Shown here piece by piece: positions 55,672-64,000 of a stretch of DNA of 64,000 nt. The notes under the pieces are model-generated. The model was not told where the DNA came from. It made no database searches and worked only from the letters and a program-made list of their open reading frames with translations. Source of the stretch: Rhizopus arrhizus (Eukaryota; Mucoromycota; Mucoromycetes; Mucorales; Rhizopodaceae); the NCBI GenBank assembly GCA_024220505.1, contig JAKZZE010000029.1, positions 62,001-126,000 on the forward strand. The letters run 5' to 3'. Position 1 is the first letter of the stretch, and each line of letters starts with the position of its first letter. The translations under genes were made by a program, and so were the position numbers.

Positions 55672-56696
55672 ACGATTTACTATCAAGCTTACCTCACATT
55701 GATATACCCGAACAAATCGCGTTGGCCAATAGTAATATCAGTCCTAACAACCGCCCTCTACTCATCGAATTCCATGGTTACGAAGGTGAAGGCTTTCGAC
55801 ACTTTCAGGAAGTCTTAGAATCGTATATGGACATTAATGATATTACGAAAAATGCAAGAAAACGAACCATACTCAAGGCACAATTGCGTGGCCCTGCGAA
55901 GACACTCTTTGAGAAAGTTATACTCAAGGATAACCCTGGAATGGAATATGAACAAGCAATTGCAAGTCTGAAAGCTAGTTACATAACACCAGAACTCGTA
56001 CAGCGTTACGAATTACAATTTAACGAAATGTATCAGGGAGAGCAAGAGCATCCCCAGATATTCTTTGCAAGGTTACAAGAAGCTGCTGGTCTTGCCGAAA
56101 TCAAGGATGAAGCAGTAATCGAAAGTAGGTTCCGTGCTGGGCTATTGCCCGAGATTAAGCAATTTTGTATACAAAGTAATTCCAGAACCACTCAAGATTG
56201 GATGACTCACGCCGAAGGATGGTGGTATGCTAATAAGCCTCGTAAAATCTCAATGGTGAACAACCCCTTCGTACCAAGAAATGCTAATCAAGCCCTCATC
56301 GAGCACGAAATGGAGCAGAATAAACGTCATCAAAATAATAATCACAACCTTGAATTATATGATGCTGAACAACAACCAGCTATTATCCCTGCTTATGGAT
56401 TAACCACTAATCAAAATCAATTGACTGCAATGGATGCAACACCAAGACGTGCTCAATATGGTTCCAATACGTACTCTTACAATCATAACTACAGCCAACA
56501 AAGTAATCATCTTAGTCAGCAACAGGAACAAGTGGATCTTATACAACGTACTATACGCTCAGAGCTGGATAACCAACGTCAGCAATACAACAGAAACTAT
56601 GGCCGCAATAATCGCAACAACTACAGTGGCCAGCAAAACCGTTCGCACAAAACGTATTTTTTTTCTGCGCCTTTTACAACGTATTACTTCTACTAA
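55672..56696 (+). pseudogene. Gypsy-N gag (capsid) fragment
   Basis: Retrotransposon Gag-like protein: FHGYEGEGFRHFQEVLESY, RTILKAQLRGPAKTLFEKV and PQIFFARLQEAAGLAEI match the capsid fold region of LTR-element Gag. A Gln/Asn/Tyr-rich tail follows (NYGRNNRNNYSGQQNR). The open frame extends left into the TSD region without an ATG; the first in-frame ATG is at 55828. The expected zinc knuckle and all of pol are missing, cut off near 56660. Confidence 0.7.
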
Positions 56697-57413
56697 GCGC
56701 TACCTATAATACATATTGCCTAAAAGTACAAACTCTTGGCTTTCTGATGATGTATGATACGTCACCCTACACGCACCCTAAAGAGTACTACGGACAATCA
56801 AAACTCAAAGGTACACTCGAACGGTTTTGCGGCCGTATGTTTTGAAATCAAAATGTATTAAAATAAGTTTATTTAATATCCAATATAAAGACCATCAGCC
56901 TCAATAACTGCACGGCATCGCTCAGGCATACTTTTAATAAACGTTTGGCATTCTTCAGCTGTGATTTGGTACCAAGTATGTCCTATACGGTCCCATAGCT
57001 CATGTATACCACATGGAGGACAGTCATAGTTTCTAAACAACCGTCTTTTAAGTAATTGCCACATGTTTTCGATTGGGTTTAAGTCTGGTGATTGTGGTGG
57101 CCATTCCATTACATGAAACTCTTGCTCATTTAGCCATTTTGATACGACTTTAGCTGTATGTTTGGGGTCGTTGTCCTGCATAAAGATGAATTGATTGGTA
57201 GATTTTCCACTTTCTTCCATATACCAAGCCAAAGACTTCCTCAAATAATCTTGTAAAACCTCCAAATAGACGTCCTTTGCCATGAACTTGCCCACTTCCA
57301 CAATATAGCCTGGGCCATACCAGCTAATATAGCTCCATACCATTATAGAACCTCCTCCATGCTTCACTGTCTCACGAACCTGATGCTTTTTTAACAGTTT
57401 GCCTGGCACTTTC

Positions 57414-57980
57414 TGTTGTAGAACAGCAACTGATCGTAGTAGACATTGATAAACATAAGTCTTAATACAAGATCATAATTAAATAAAATAAAATATAAGC
57501 TTATTTAAATAAGATCATACAATCAATTCCAATTAAACATATTCTTTTAGAATATGTTTTGTATTAATAAGAGTTCTTTGATAAGAAGAAGTATCAACTA
57601 AAATAACAAGATCCAATCCAATATCAGGAATATTGCTAATCTTTCATATAATTGAAATAACGCGTAAAATAACGTTATCCAAATCAGTGAGGAATCCCCA
57701 GAATAAAAGATAATCTATGACAGACATACAAAAGAACAAATGAAAAGTTTTCATAATCATAATTATAGATGACACTTGCTAAAGTACCTGAATATTAGAA
57801 GAACGCTTACAATAGAAGATATCAAGCCACTCACTCAATAAGATATAAATACCTGCCTTCAATTAGAATAATTTTTACTTTAACTTAAACTGAAATAAAG
57901 ATCAGTCTCAAAAAGTACTCAAACTGTTTCTTGATCTTTGTTTCTACCTTTTATTTTATTACATTAACCATTATACAACA
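57414..57980 (+). repeat. Chromovirus 5' LTR
   Basis: 567 bp. TATAAATA at about 57843 and AATAAAG at about 57894 mark the promoter and polyadenylation signal, so the R region lies between roughly 57870 and 57930. The segment TCAAAAAGTA (57908-57917) is complementary to the bases just downstream of this LTR. Confidence 0.93.
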
Positions 57981-57983
57981 TTT

Positions 57984-57993
57984 TACTTTTTGA
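57984..57993 (+). promoter_or_regulatory. Candidate self-primer binding site
   Basis: TACTTTTTGA, three bases after the LTR, is the exact complement of LTR positions 57908-57917. No TGG start of a tRNA-type primer site is present. Tf1/sushi-group chromoviruses prime from their own mRNA 5' end, and this arrangement would fit if transcription starts near 57906. Confidence 0.45.
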
Positions 57994-58025
57994 ATTTTGC
58001 TCTTTATTTGAAATTTAAAATACGT

Positions 58026-59357
58026 ATGTCTGAAAATACTCTTGGTGAAATTGCTGATGGTACTAGCAATCCTACTGATTCTCCATCTACTGTGGATCCT
58101 TCTGTCCAACTGGGTACAATGGCTAGTAAATACGCTCACTCTGAAGTTACTCCTATGGAAGAAGATACTCCTACTCCTGTAACGCCTAAACCAGAAGATG
58201 TTGCTCTCAAAAGCATTGGTATGATCAAGGATATGAAAAAACAAGCTTTGGTTCTATTCGCTGCCTATATGAAGTCAAACCAATCCAGTCCTGATAGCCC
58301 AGAAACATTGCAAGCTTTGTCGTTGTATAAAGAATTTGAACAGAAGATAGTGGCTGCACAAGAAGCCCATAAATCAATGATTTCTCTTTTTGAAGACAAA
58401 CAAGACTTAAATGGCTCTGATAATCTTGGTTCGGTGCGTTTAGTAGTCCCTAATGATTTGCCTGTGTTACAATTGCGTGGTGAGGCACTGTGGAAGAAGA
58501 AGGCAGACCCCTTTGATTCTGCTTATGACTTCTGCAATACTTTTGAAACGGTACTACATGCTCATGGTTTGTCACTTAACTCAAACTGGGAAAGATTATT
58601 GCCCTTATGCATGAACCCAGAACAAGTCTCTTGGTCCCGGGAAGCCTTAATGAACAAGCGTTACACCTGGAAAGAAGTCCGTCCTATTGTTCTTGACCAC
58701 TTTGATACTCCGTATCGAAAGTTTTTGCTAATGGTTGAAGTTGGCTCTATGCGACAAGCTCCTTATGAAAGTAATAGGGAATATTCCAACCGGTTTCAAA
58801 AGATGAGAAGAGAAGCGGGTATGGAAGATGGAACCCAACTGGCTGTAACCTATTTTGCATCACTTAAACCTTCTGTCAAAACCGTGGCTCAAGTGGCTAT
58901 CTCATCTCATTTGGGTGCTAAGCTCCCTAGTTCAATTAATCAAATAATTGACTTGGTCCTTGCTTCGGGTGAAGATTCTGCTTTCTCAATTAAAAACCCA
59001 CACAAGCGCAACAGAGGATCTGAAGAAGAACAAGTCTCTCGTATCTCTTTTATAAAGGCTAATAAAGTTTCACCAGGAGCTAGTAAAGTCATGAATGGTA
59101 TCAAATCGAATAATATAAGCACCAATAAGGGTACTGGTAAGCCCAAGCCGTGTATGTACTGTGGTAAAGAATGGAGTAAAGGCCATCGCTGTGAAGAGTT
59201 TAAGGAGGCAAAGAAGTCTTTAAGTAATGCAAAAGCAAATGAAGGATTTTCCCTCTCTCGTGTCAATCGTATGGCGATCCGTTCAAATACCAATGAAGAT
59301 TCTGAAAATGATGAAGATGTAACCAACGGTCATTTAAACCGTATGGCTCTTGATTGA
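58026..59357 (+). CDS. gag: Chromovirus gag
   Basis: 443 aa from ATG 58026 (MSENTLGEIADG). The capsid-like region in the middle includes DFCNTFETVLHAHGLSLNS, WSREALMNKRYTWKEVR and MRQAPYESNREYSNRFQKM. A zinc knuckle near residue 375 reads CMYCGKEWSKGHRCEEF, the form common in fungal chromoviruses. It forms the virus-like particle and binds the RNA. It ends at TGA 59355-59357; the same frame then stays open into pol. Confidence 0.92.
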   Translation: MSENTLGEIADGTSNPTDSPSTVDPSVQLGTMASKYAHSEVTPMEEDTPTPVTPKPEDVALKSIGMIKDMKKQALVLFAAYMKSNQSSPDSPETLQALSLYKEFEQKIVAAQEAHKSMISLFEDKQDLNGSDNLGSVRLVVPNDLPVLQLRGEALWKKKADPFDSAYDFCNTFETVLHAHGLSLNSNWERLLPLCMNPEQVSWSREALMNKRYTWKEVRPIVLDHFDTPYRKFLLMVEVGSMRQAPYESNREYSNRFQKMRREAGMEDGTQLAVTYFASLKPSVKTVAQVAISSHLGAKLPSSINQIIDLVLASGEDSAFSIKNPHKRNRGSEEEQVSRISFIKANKVSPGASKVMNGIKSNNISTNKGTGKPKPCMYCGKEWSKGHRCEEFKEAKKSLSNAKANEGFSLSRVNRMAIRSNTNEDSENDEDVTNGHLNRMALD

Positions 59358-62300
59358 AAATTAAAGAATAAAGACATAACTGTTACTCGTGATTTTAAAT
59401 TGACTAAAGATGATTCTATAAGCTTTCCTATCCTTGTAAATAATGTAAAAGCAATGACTATCTTAGATACAGGTGCAAATTTTTCGTCAATTAATAAAAA
59501 GTTTTGTCTAGAACATAATTTTCCTATTGTTCCATCTAAGGAAAAAGATGTAATAAAATTGGCTGATTCTAAATCTACTATTACACGAATTGGTACAATT
59601 GAATTAAACATCAGATGTAATGAAAAAAATTATACTCATAACTTCGAAGTAATGAATTTAACAAATGATCATGACATGAGTATAGGTACAGATTTTATGA
59701 CTAAACTTGGAATCGGTCTTACTGGTTTACCATATAAATGGGATACTGATGAAGTAGACAATATTCAAGCTGTACAATCTAAATATAGTGACAATAGTGA
59801 GCTCTTAGAAGAAGTAGATAAGGAAATGTCAGAACTTGAAGACTGCCCCGCAGGAACTCCTGAACAATTTCAATCTGCTATAAATGACATTAAACCATTG
59901 ATTCAATTAAATCAAGGCATACCTAAAGGTTCTTTTTGTACAATTCCAGAATCTGTTGTCTCAATTGAAACTCCAGAAAATGTAACATCTTATCGAAGTC
60001 CTTACCCGATCGCTTTAGTGTATCATCAAGTTGTACAGGATCAGATTAATGAATGGCTGGATAATGGTGTCATAAAACGTGCTCCTGCTAACACTGAATG
60101 GAATTCGGCTTTAACAGTAGTAAAGAAGACAAATGCCAAGGGAGAAATAACTGGTTATCGTGTATGCCATGATCCTAGACATATTAATGCTCTTTTATCT
60201 TCTATTGACCGAATGCCTTTACCAAAAATATCTGAACTCTTTGAAGAATTAAAAGGAGCTTCAGTATATTCCACTTTGGATCTTAAATCCGCATTTAACT
60301 CTTTAAGGTTGCGAGAGGATCATGCTCATAAATTAGCATTCTCATGGAATAATGTACAATACGTGCCAATTGGTACTCCATTTGGTTTAAAACACGTATC
60401 TAGTGTGATGCAAAGAACAATGAGTATAGCACTTGAGAATATGCCCTTTGCTAGATGCTTTATCGATGATATAGTAGTCGCATCTACTTCAATTGAAGAA
60501 CATAAACTACATTTAAAAGCAGTAATAAATAAGCTGACCAAAGTAAATCTCAAATTAAATCCTGATAAATGTAAATTCTTTCAAAATAAGATTAATTTAC
60601 TTGGTTTTAGAATATCGCCTAAAGGTGTATCTCTTGACGTTCGTAAAGTTGCTAATGTACAAGATTTCCCTATACCTAAAACAGGAAAGGATATCATGAG
60701 ATATTGTGGTCTCATAAATTACTTCCGACCTCTTATCCCTAAAGCGTCCACACTCTTGGCTCCGCTGGATGCATTGAGGAATGAAAAATCACTTGAAAAA
60801 TTATGGAACAATAAACATCAAACATGCTTTGATAATCTTAAAAAGGTACTTTTGGAAGGAACCATCTTAGCCTATCCTGATTTAAATCGTCCTTTCTGTG
60901 TTGCCACTGATGCTTCTAACGTTGGTGTGGGTGTTGTTCTCTATCAAGTGATTGATGGAAAAATAAAATATATTTCCATGATGGCGAAAAGTCTCTCTAA
61001 AAGTGAACGTAACTATTCAGCTACTAAGCGTGAATTATTAGCAGTAGTCTATGCATTAAAAAAGTTCCATAAATATCTCTGGGGTAATCACTTCACTCTA
61101 TATACGGATCATAAAGCATTGACCTATCTTCACACGCAAAAAATAGCAAACGTAATGCTGATCAATTGGCTGGATACTTTATTAAAGTATGATTTTAAAG
61201 TCGTTCATCTGCCAGGAATAGATAACATCTTACCTGATACACTTTCTCGTCTCTATGAAATTGAGAATCCTGTCAATGAACTGGGAGGGGATAATGCTCG
61301 TCTGCTTAACAGAACAGCTATAAAATTACCTAGTATTAATGACGGTGAATACATAACACCAGCGGATTCAGAAGAACGTAAAGAACTTCTTCTTAAAGAA
61401 CATCTAAAAGGACACTTTGGTTCTGATGCAATTTACCATGCTTTAAAACGTAAAGGTATCTACTGGAATAATCTAAAAGAAGAAGCAGTAGAATTAGTAA
61501 AAAGTTGTGTACCCTGTCAACAATTTAACATAATCAAAAAAGGTTATAACCCTTTAAGACCTATAACAGCCACATTACCTGGTGATAGTTGGGGCATCGA
61601 CTTAGCTGGTCCCATGAAAACTTCCTTGAATGGCAACAATTACTTACTGATTATGGTTGACATTGCTACTCGTTACTGCATATTGAAACCTATCCCTGAT
61701 AAACAATCTATGACAATTGTAAAAACATTAATCGATGTATTCTCTAATTATGGTTTTCCTCGTATACTCCAATCTGATAATGGTGGTGAATTTGTAAATG
61801 AACTTATGCAATTACTTGCTGAAAATGCTGGTTATGATCATAGACTCATATCTAGTTACCATCCCAGAGCTAATGGTGTAAGTGAACGTTGGGTACAAAG
61901 TGCTGTAAAAGCCATAAAGAAACAAGTCGAAGGTGCTAAAGCAGACTGGGATTTATATGTTCCTTCTACACAACTCTACCTAAATAGCAAATATAATGAA
62001 CGTACTAAGACGCCACCCTTCACTTTAATGTTCGGTCGTAATCCAAATGACTTTGAAGATTTCAGTCAGGAAAAAGATAAAGCAACTAAGGAAGAATTAA
62101 ATACAGAACTTTTAAAAAATATAAAAAAGATGACAGAAATTGTATTTCCTGCTATATACGAAAGAACAAAAATAATAACAAACAAACAAAAGGAAAAATT
62201 TGATGCGTCACATAAACTTGTATCAATCCCCGAAAATAGTTATGTAATGGTAACAGTAAATTATAAAACGAATAAGCTTGATGCTCCATATGAGGGACCT

Positions 62301-62789
62301 TATAAAGTTAAAAGGATCACCCAAGGTGGATCATATGTGCTTGAAGATGAAAAGGGAGATTTATTACCTAAAAACTACCCACCATCTGCACTCAAGATGA
62401 TATCACAGGATGAAGTAATATCCTCAAATAAATTCTATCAAGTTGAAGCCATCTTAGCACATAAAAAAGTTAAAGGAAAATATATTTATAAGTGTAGATG
62501 GAAAGGATATGATGAGAGTGAAGATACCTGGGAACCTGCATTTCATTTTGCAGATCTTAAATTCATAACTGAATATTGGCAAAGAATTGGTATTGTCCCT
62601 GAAGACATTAAAACAAAATATAAAATTCTTGATAAAAAAGAAAAGTCAAATAATACAAATAAGGAATCTAATCCTCGGTCAAGTAAACGTAAAATACCAA
62701 TAGACTTAAAAGAAACCAGCTACTCTTCCACAACAATTAATGAGAAGAATAAGAGCCAAGGTAGACCTAAAAGATCTAAACGGTATTGA
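59358..62789 (+). CDS. pol: Chromovirus pol: protease, RT, RNase H, integrase, chromodomain
   Basis: 1143 codons after the gag stop, in frame with gag and with no ATG near its beginning, so translation needs read-through. Counting from 59400: aspartic protease DTGA at about residue 23, RT with YSTLDLKSAFN and the active site CFIDDIV (about 356), RNase H (VATDASNVGVG, YTDHKALTYL), integrase zinc finger (HLKGHFG, then CVPCQQ) and catalytic core (WGIDLAGP, SDNGGEFVNE, RANGVSERW). A chromodomain lies at about 1012-1060 (KYIYKCRWKGYDESEDTWEP), which usually guides insertion to heterochromatin. A basic tail ends GRPKRSKRY. All catalytic motifs are intact. Confidence 0.95.
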   Translation, partial: KLKNKDITVTRDFKLTKDDSISFPILVNNVKAMTILDTGANFSSINKKFCLEHNFPIVPSKEKDVIKLADSKSTITRIGTIELNIRCNEKNYTHNFEVMNLTNDHDMSIGTDFMTKLGIGLTGLPYKWDTDEVDNIQAVQSKYSDNSELLEEVDKEMSELEDCPAGTPEQFQSAINDIKPLIQLNQGIPKGSFCTIPESVVSIETPENVTSYRSPYPIALVYHQVVQDQINEWLDNGVIKRAPANTEWNSALTVVKKTNAKGEITGYRVCHDPRHINALLSSIDRMPLPKISELFEELKGASVYSTLDLKSAFNSLRLREDHAHKLAFSWNNVQYVPIGTPFGLKHVSSVMQRTMSIALENMPFARCFIDDIVVASTSIEEHKLHLKAVINKLTKVNLKLNPDKCKFFQNKINLLGFRISPKGVSLDVRKVANVQDFPIPKTGKDIMRYCGLINYFRPLIPKASTLLAPLDALRNEKSLEKLWNNKHQTCFDNLKKVLLEGTILAYPDLNRPFCVATDASNVGVGVVLYQVIDGKIKYISMMAKSLSKSERNYSATKRELLAVVYALKKFHKYLWGNHFTLYTDHKALTYLHTQKIANVMLINWLDTLLKYDFKVVHLPGIDNILPDTLSRLYEIENPVNELGGDNARLLNRTAIKLPSINDGEYITPADSEERKELLLKEHLKGHFGSDAIYHALKRKGIYWNNLKEEAVELVKSCVPCQQFNIIKKGYNPLRPITATLPGDSWGIDLAGPMKTSLNGNNYLLIMVDIATRYCILKPIPDKQSMTIVKTLIDVFSNYGFPRILQSDNGGEFVNELMQLLAENAGYDHRLISSYHPRANGVSERWVQSAVKAIKKQVEGAKADWDLYVPSTQLYLNSKYNERTKTPPFTLMFGRNPNDFEDFSQEKDKATKEELNTELLKNIKKMTEIVFPAIYERTKIITNKQKEKFDASHKLVSIPENSYVMVTVNYKTNKLDAPYEGPYKVKRITQGGSYVLEDEKGDLLPKNYPPSALKMISQDEVISSNKFYQVEAILAHKKVKGKYIYKCRWKGYDESEDTWEPAFHFADLKFITEYWQRIGIVPEDIKTKYKILDKKEKSNNTNKESNPRSSKRKIPIDLKETSYSSTTINEKNKSQGRPKRSKRY

Positions 62790-62796
62790 TCATACC

Positions 62797-62808
62797 TGGG
62801 AGGGGATT
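62797..62808 (+). promoter_or_regulatory. Chromovirus polypurine tract
   Basis: GGGAGGGGATTA directly before the 3' LTR, the expected plus-strand primer. Confidence 0.8.
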
Positions 62809-62809
62809 A

Positions 62810-63376
62810 TGTTGTAGAACAGCAACTGATCGTAGTAGACATTGATAAACATAAGTCTTAATACAAGATCATAATTAAATAAAATAAAATATAAGCTTAT
62901 TTAAATAAGATCATACAATCAATTCCAATTAAACATATTCTTTTAGAATATGTTTTGTATTAATAAGAGTTCTTTGATAAGAAGAAGTATCAACTAAAAT
63001 AACAAGATCCAATCCAATATCAGGAATATTGCTAATCTTTCATATAATTGAAATAACGCGTAAAATAACGTTATCCAAATCAGTGAGGAATTCCCAGAAT
63101 AAAAGATAATCTATGACAGACATACAAAAGAACAAATGAAAAGTTTTCATAATCATAATTATAGATGACACTTGCTAAAGTACCTGAATATTAGAAGAAC
63201 GCTTACAATAGAAGATATCAAGCCACTCACTCAATAAGATATAAATACCTGCCTTCAATTAGAATAATTTTTACTTTAACTTAAACTGAAATAAAGATCA
63301 GTCTCAAAAAGTACTCAAACTGTTTCTTGATCTTTGTTTCTACCTTTTATTTTATTACATTAACCATTATACAACA
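62810..63376 (+). repeat. Chromovirus 3' LTR
   Basis: 567 bp. Compared with the 5' LTR I saw one difference (AATCCCC there, AATTCCC here). It is followed by the CTTTC target duplication and the rest of the Tc1-I transposase. Confidence 0.94.
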
Positions 63377-64000
63377 CTTTCCATGTATAAGACTTTCCGC
63401 CGGATCCAAAACGGTTGACTTTGGTTTCGTCAGACCATATGACGTTCATCCAATCGCTTACTGTCCAGTCAATGTGCTGACGAGCCCATTGGAGCCTCCT
63501 CTTTCTATTTCTTTCATTAATTAAAGGTTTCTTTGGCTTGACGAATGAGACCAAACCAGCATCTTTTAATGCCCTACGTACAGTAACTACAGAAACTGAC
63601 TTGCCCAGACTCTGCTCCAACGACTGCTGTGCTTGTACAGCGTTTTCGAGTCCATCTACTGTTACAGCACGAACAAGATGCTGTTGCTCCCGTTTAGTGA
63701 GCGCTTTTGGTCTGCCACCCTTGTCATTTCTAGCAGGCAAACCTAATTCTAAGCGAATCTTATGAACAGTAGATGATAATACTTTGACTATCTTTGCAAT
63801 TTTGTGATAAGAAAAGCCTTGACGAAGGTAAAGCTCAATAGTGTTCTTGCGATCTTCTGTCAATGGTTGCATGTTCGGTAATTACTTGGTAGATGTCGAG
63901 ATGTCGAAATGCGAATGCATGAATGACAAAAGAAAAAAAGTAGAAAAATAATGCGCAGTGATGAGTTTGTAAGCAGCGAAAGTTCTGGAAGGATTGGAGG

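Larger units (their letters stand above)
57414..63376 (+). mobile_element. Complete Ty3/gypsy chromovirus
   Basis: 5963-bp LTR retrotransposon. Two 567-bp LTRs (57414-57980 and 62810-63376) start TGTTG and end CAACA, and differ by a single base that I could see. The 5-bp TSD CTTTC is at 57409-57413 and 63377-63381. It holds gag and pol in the same frame separated by one TGA. A purine tract GGGAGGGGATTA precedes the 3' LTR. It is inserted in the Tc1-I transposase. Near-identical LTRs mean a recent insertion. Confidence 0.95.
56873..63872 (-). pseudogene. Tc1-I transposase, DD34E class, split by the chromovirus
   Basis: N-terminal part 63872-63382 (start MQPLTEDRKNTIELYLRQ, paired helix-turn-helix, GGRPKAL linker, VIWSDETKVNRFGSGG) and C-terminal part 57413-56873 (TVKHGGGSIMVW, FMQDNDPKHTAK, SPDLNPIENMW, ending LYIGY, TAA). 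The coding lengths (491 and 541 bp) add to 344 codons with no stop or shift. The only lesion is therefore the LTR element with its CTTTC duplication. Thirty-four residues separate the second D and E. Confidence 0.93.
56699..64000 (-). mobile_element. Tc1-I element (ends not resolved)
   Basis: Carrier of the transposase above. The left terminal repeat should lie between about 56697 and 56872, but no CAGT...TA tip was recognised there; the right end runs past the window edge. It adjoins the broken Gypsy-N gag. Confidence 0.5.

Noticed and set aside
1..64000. Nuclear reassignment of UGA to Trp to explain the stops
   Set aside because: Tc1-E has TAG at such a site, stops also replace Gly, Arg, Gln, Cys and Leu, and intact frames use TGG for Trp and TGA or TAA as terminators.
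1..64000. CRISPR arrays, bacterial operons or prophage
   Set aside because: No spaced direct-repeat arrays, ribosome-binding sites or polycistronic layout. Introns and TE types are eukaryotic.

Overview
This window is a transposable-element island from the nuclear genome of an early-diverging fungus, most likely Mucoromycota. The evidence is AT-rich DNA, short spliceosomal introns of about 50-70 bp with GTAAGT-type donors and poly-T before the acceptor, eukaryotic tRNA genes with internal A and B boxes, and a TE mix (many Tc1 families, Merlin, CACTA/EnSpm, LINEs, a chromodomain Ty3/gypsy element) that fits zygomycete genomes. The phylum is inferred from style, not from a marker gene. I found no host protein-coding gene. 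The only probable host genes are tRNA-Ala(AGC) at 32.06 kb and tRNA-Leu(AAG) at 52.25 kb.

Left third (1-20 kb): a LINE (LINE-1, + strand, 6407 to about 11820) is cut by Merlin-2, Tc1-F and Tc1-B copy B. Merlin-2 is in turn cut by Tc1-B copy A, which itself carries Tc1-A and Merlin-1. At the LINE-1 3' end lies Tc1-C1, which carries a 3.96-kb non-coding CACTA element (CACTA-X). A second, 5'-truncated LINE (LINE-2) follows.

Middle (20-32 kb): a truncated non-autonomous CACTA element (CACTA-IV, holding Tc1-G1) abuts a complete 7.8-kb autonomous CACTA element (CACTA-M, 23664-31459, TSD AGG). CACTA-M carries two convergent spliced genes: a 952-aa Tnp2-type transposase and a 390-aa coiled-coil protein of unknown family. 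A GC-rich tRNA-derived SINE and tRNA-Ala follow.

Right-centre (32-52 kb): a three-unit tandem LTR/leader array, broken Tc1 elements (H, L, D2, J, K, G2, E, C2, D1), scattered LTR remnants, a second CACTA transposase gene (CACTA-I) and its deletion derivative CACTA-II, then tRNA-Leu.

Right end (52-64 kb): a gypsy fragment (Gypsy-N, LTR plus leader plus gag) is split by a foldback Merlin-like element with roughly 490-bp inverted arms. Last comes Tc1-I, whose transposase frame is cut by a complete chromovirus (57414-63376) with near-identical LTRs and a single in-frame TGA between gag and pol.

Transpositional interplay dominates. Dead copies were amplified in trans, CACTA elements inserted exactly beside other CACTA ends, and several Tc1 copies sit where two unrelated truncated elements meet. 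The Tc1 families fall into DD34E, DD35E and DD37E classes. Seven of them share an unusual end structure in which each terminal repeat carries an inverted inner copy of its own tip about 190-200 bp inside.
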